From NCBI GenBank assembly GCA_003158895.1, contig PMLO01000279.1, positions 1 through 22,245 on the forward strand: DNA of 22,245 nucleotides. Reading direction: 5' to 3'. The notes under the pieces were generated by a model. That model was not told the origin of the DNA, ran no database searches, and saw only the letters and a program-made list of their open reading frames with translations. Shown here one piece after another: positions 21,238 through 22,245 of the stretch. The stretch's first letter is position 1; every line of letters begins with the position of its first letter. The DNA comes from Propionibacteriaceae bacterium (GTDB taxonomy: Bacteria; Actinomycetota; Actinomycetes; Propionibacteriales; Propionibacteriaceae). Both the position numbers and the translations under genes were made by a program.

Positions 21238-22074
21238 TCACGCCGCGGCCGGCACCTTTCGCTGCGTACGAGCTCGTCGGAAGCTCCACCACCACAGGGC
21301 GCCACCGGCGAGGATCATCGGTAGGCTGAGCCATTGCCCCATGCTGAGACCGAGACCGAGGACGCCGAGGAACGAGTCGGGCTCGCGGAAATGCTCGGCG
21401 ATGAAGCGCAGTACGCCGTAGCCGAGCAGGAACGCGCCGCTGAGCGCGCCTGCCGGCGGGTGGCGCCGGTCGTACAACTGGAGCAGGACGAACAGCAGCA
21501 CGCCCTCGAGCAGGAACTCATAGACTTGCGACGGGTGACGCGGGGTGCTGTCCACTTGGGGGAAGATCATGGCCCACGGTAGGTTCGGGTCGGCGGGGCG
21601 GCCCCACAGTTCGCCGTTGATGAAGTTGCCGATCCGGCCGAGCCCGAGCCCGATCGGAACCACGGCGACCATTAGGTCTGACACCCGCAAGAACTGCCGC
21701 TGGTGATGCCTCGCGAACCACCAGAGCGCGACGATCACGCCGATGGCCCCGCCGTGGAAGCTCATCCCGCCGTCCCAGATCTTCACGATGTCGAGCGGAT
21801 GGGTGAAGTAGTAGACCGGCTTGTAGAAGAGTACGTAGCCGAGTCGGCCCCCGAGGAGGACGCCCGCGACGGTGTGGAAGACCACGGTGCTTACGTCATC
21901 GAGCGTCCACGCGGGTTCGTCCGAGTATGGAGCGGACCTGATCCGGCGTCGAAGCACCCAGTAGCCGATGAGGAACGCCAGCCCGTACATGATCCCGTAC
22001 CAGTGGATCTCCAGTGGCCCGAGCTTCAGGGCTATGGGATTCAGGTGGGGATAGGTCAGTACGAGATCGGTCAC
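21238..22074 (-). CDS. lgt: Prolipoprotein diacylglyceryl transferase
   Basis: A 278-residue integral membrane enzyme that transfers diacylglycerol from phosphatidylglycerol to the lipobox Cys of prelipoproteins. The N-terminal PLEIHWYGIMYGLAFLIG has Tyr26. SFHGGAIG has His107. The Lgt signature GLGLGRIGNFINGELWGRP at 142-160 has Arg147, Asn150 and Glu155. HPSQVYEFLLEG and LRFIAEHFREPD with Arg223/Glu227 complete the set; several TM helices are evident. Start GTG at 22074. The size and phrases such as MGQWLSLPMILAG are like proteobacterial Lgt. Actinobacterial housekeeping Lgt is usually longer with a charged C-terminal tail, so this may be an extra, horizontally acquired copy. Such copies occur with metal-resistance genes, which may lie outside the window. 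Confidence 0.92.
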   Translation of the reverse strand: MTDLVLTYPHLNPIALKLGPLEIHWYGIMYGLAFLIGYWVLRRRIRSAPYSDEPAWTLDDVSTVVFHTVAGVLLGGRLGYVLFYKPVYYFTHPLDIVKIWDGGMSFHGGAIGVIVALWWFARHHQRQFLRVSDLMVAVVPIGLGLGRIGNFINGELWGRPADPNLPWAMIFPQVDSTPRHPSQVYEFLLEGVLLFVLLQLYDRRHPPAGALSGAFLLGYGVLRFIAEHFREPDSFLGVLGLGLSMGQWLSLPMILAGGALWWWSFRRARTQRKVPAAA

Positions 22075-22194
22075 GCGAGCAAGTATCCATGCTGCCCATC
22101 ACGGGAGCCAGATCCGATGCGCCGGCGGGCGTCCACGAGCGACACACAACCTTCACGGTCGGCGCCGGAGGGCCTTCATACGGGGCCTGGGCCT

Positions 22195-22245
22195 GTTGAC
22201 ACAAGTCATCAACACCTAGCTGATATGGAGTGGCTTGTTGTCAAG
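22195..22245. promoter_or_regulatory. Palindromic elements upstream of lgt
   Basis: GTTGA-N9-TCAAC (22195-22213) and CTTG-N4-CAAG (22234-22245) lie about 120-170 bp upstream of the lgt start. On the minus strand TTGACA at 22244-22239 could be a -35. The spacing and TTGA/TCAA arms recall ArsR/SmtB-type operators. The window ends here, so a gene beyond the edge could own these sites. Confidence 0.3.

Overview
The window is high-GC DNA with strong G/C bias at third codon positions and many GTG/TTG starts. It carries a mycothiol-dependent isomerase-like protein, F420/NADP-reductase-like proteins and actinobacterial-type ISL3 transposase remnants. Together these point to an actinobacterium. The patchwork of intact genes, gene stumps, IS remnants, a tyrosine recombinase and a toxin-antitoxin-like pair suggests an accessory region (genomic island or plasmid) rather than conserved core chromosome.

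Layout. 1-512 has no recognisable gene. 513-2711 holds three minus-strand genes: a MDMPI/DinB-like isomerase, an alpha/beta hydrolase and a NUDIX hydrolase. They abut a frameshifted UvrA-type C-terminal stump (2719-2962). A small membrane protein follows at 2993. From 3491 to 13474 there is a dense series of TetR regulators beside small NAD(P)- or flavin-dependent oxidoreductases: TetR/quinone oxidoreductase (3491-5185); TetR, ISL3 derivative, F420-reductase-like, SDR and azoreductase (5250-8724); a TetR stump with a second F420-reductase-like gene (8790-9811); an ISL3 stump; a TetR with a third F420-reductase-like gene (10385-11757); a frameshifted epimerase (11828-12762); and a fourth F420-reductase-like gene (12851-13474). 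A VOC protein and a 22-bp stump of yet another F420-reductase-like gene follow.

At 14598-15031 a repeat-rich noncoding block precedes a tyrosine recombinase (15032-15943). A 46-bp element in this block recurs downstream at 18066 and 20062, so two gene sets are bracketed by directly repeated copies: the recombinase with an MNT/HEPN pair and small ORFs, and an aldo/keto reductase with its divergent TetR. The window ends with an orphan HicB-like gene under a palindromic promoter, and a prolipoprotein diacylglyceryl transferase (Lgt) that looks more proteobacterial than actinobacterial.

How the genes fit together. The redox genes look like repeated regulator-plus-enzyme modules. Each surviving TetR has a long inverted repeat (or a pair of palindromes) in its control region, which suggests separately inducible responses to quinones, aldehydes or other electrophiles. 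Several modules have lost their regulator or enzyme, or been cut by an IS. The recombinase with its repeated structured sites is the best candidate for an undescribed mobile or cassette-like system.
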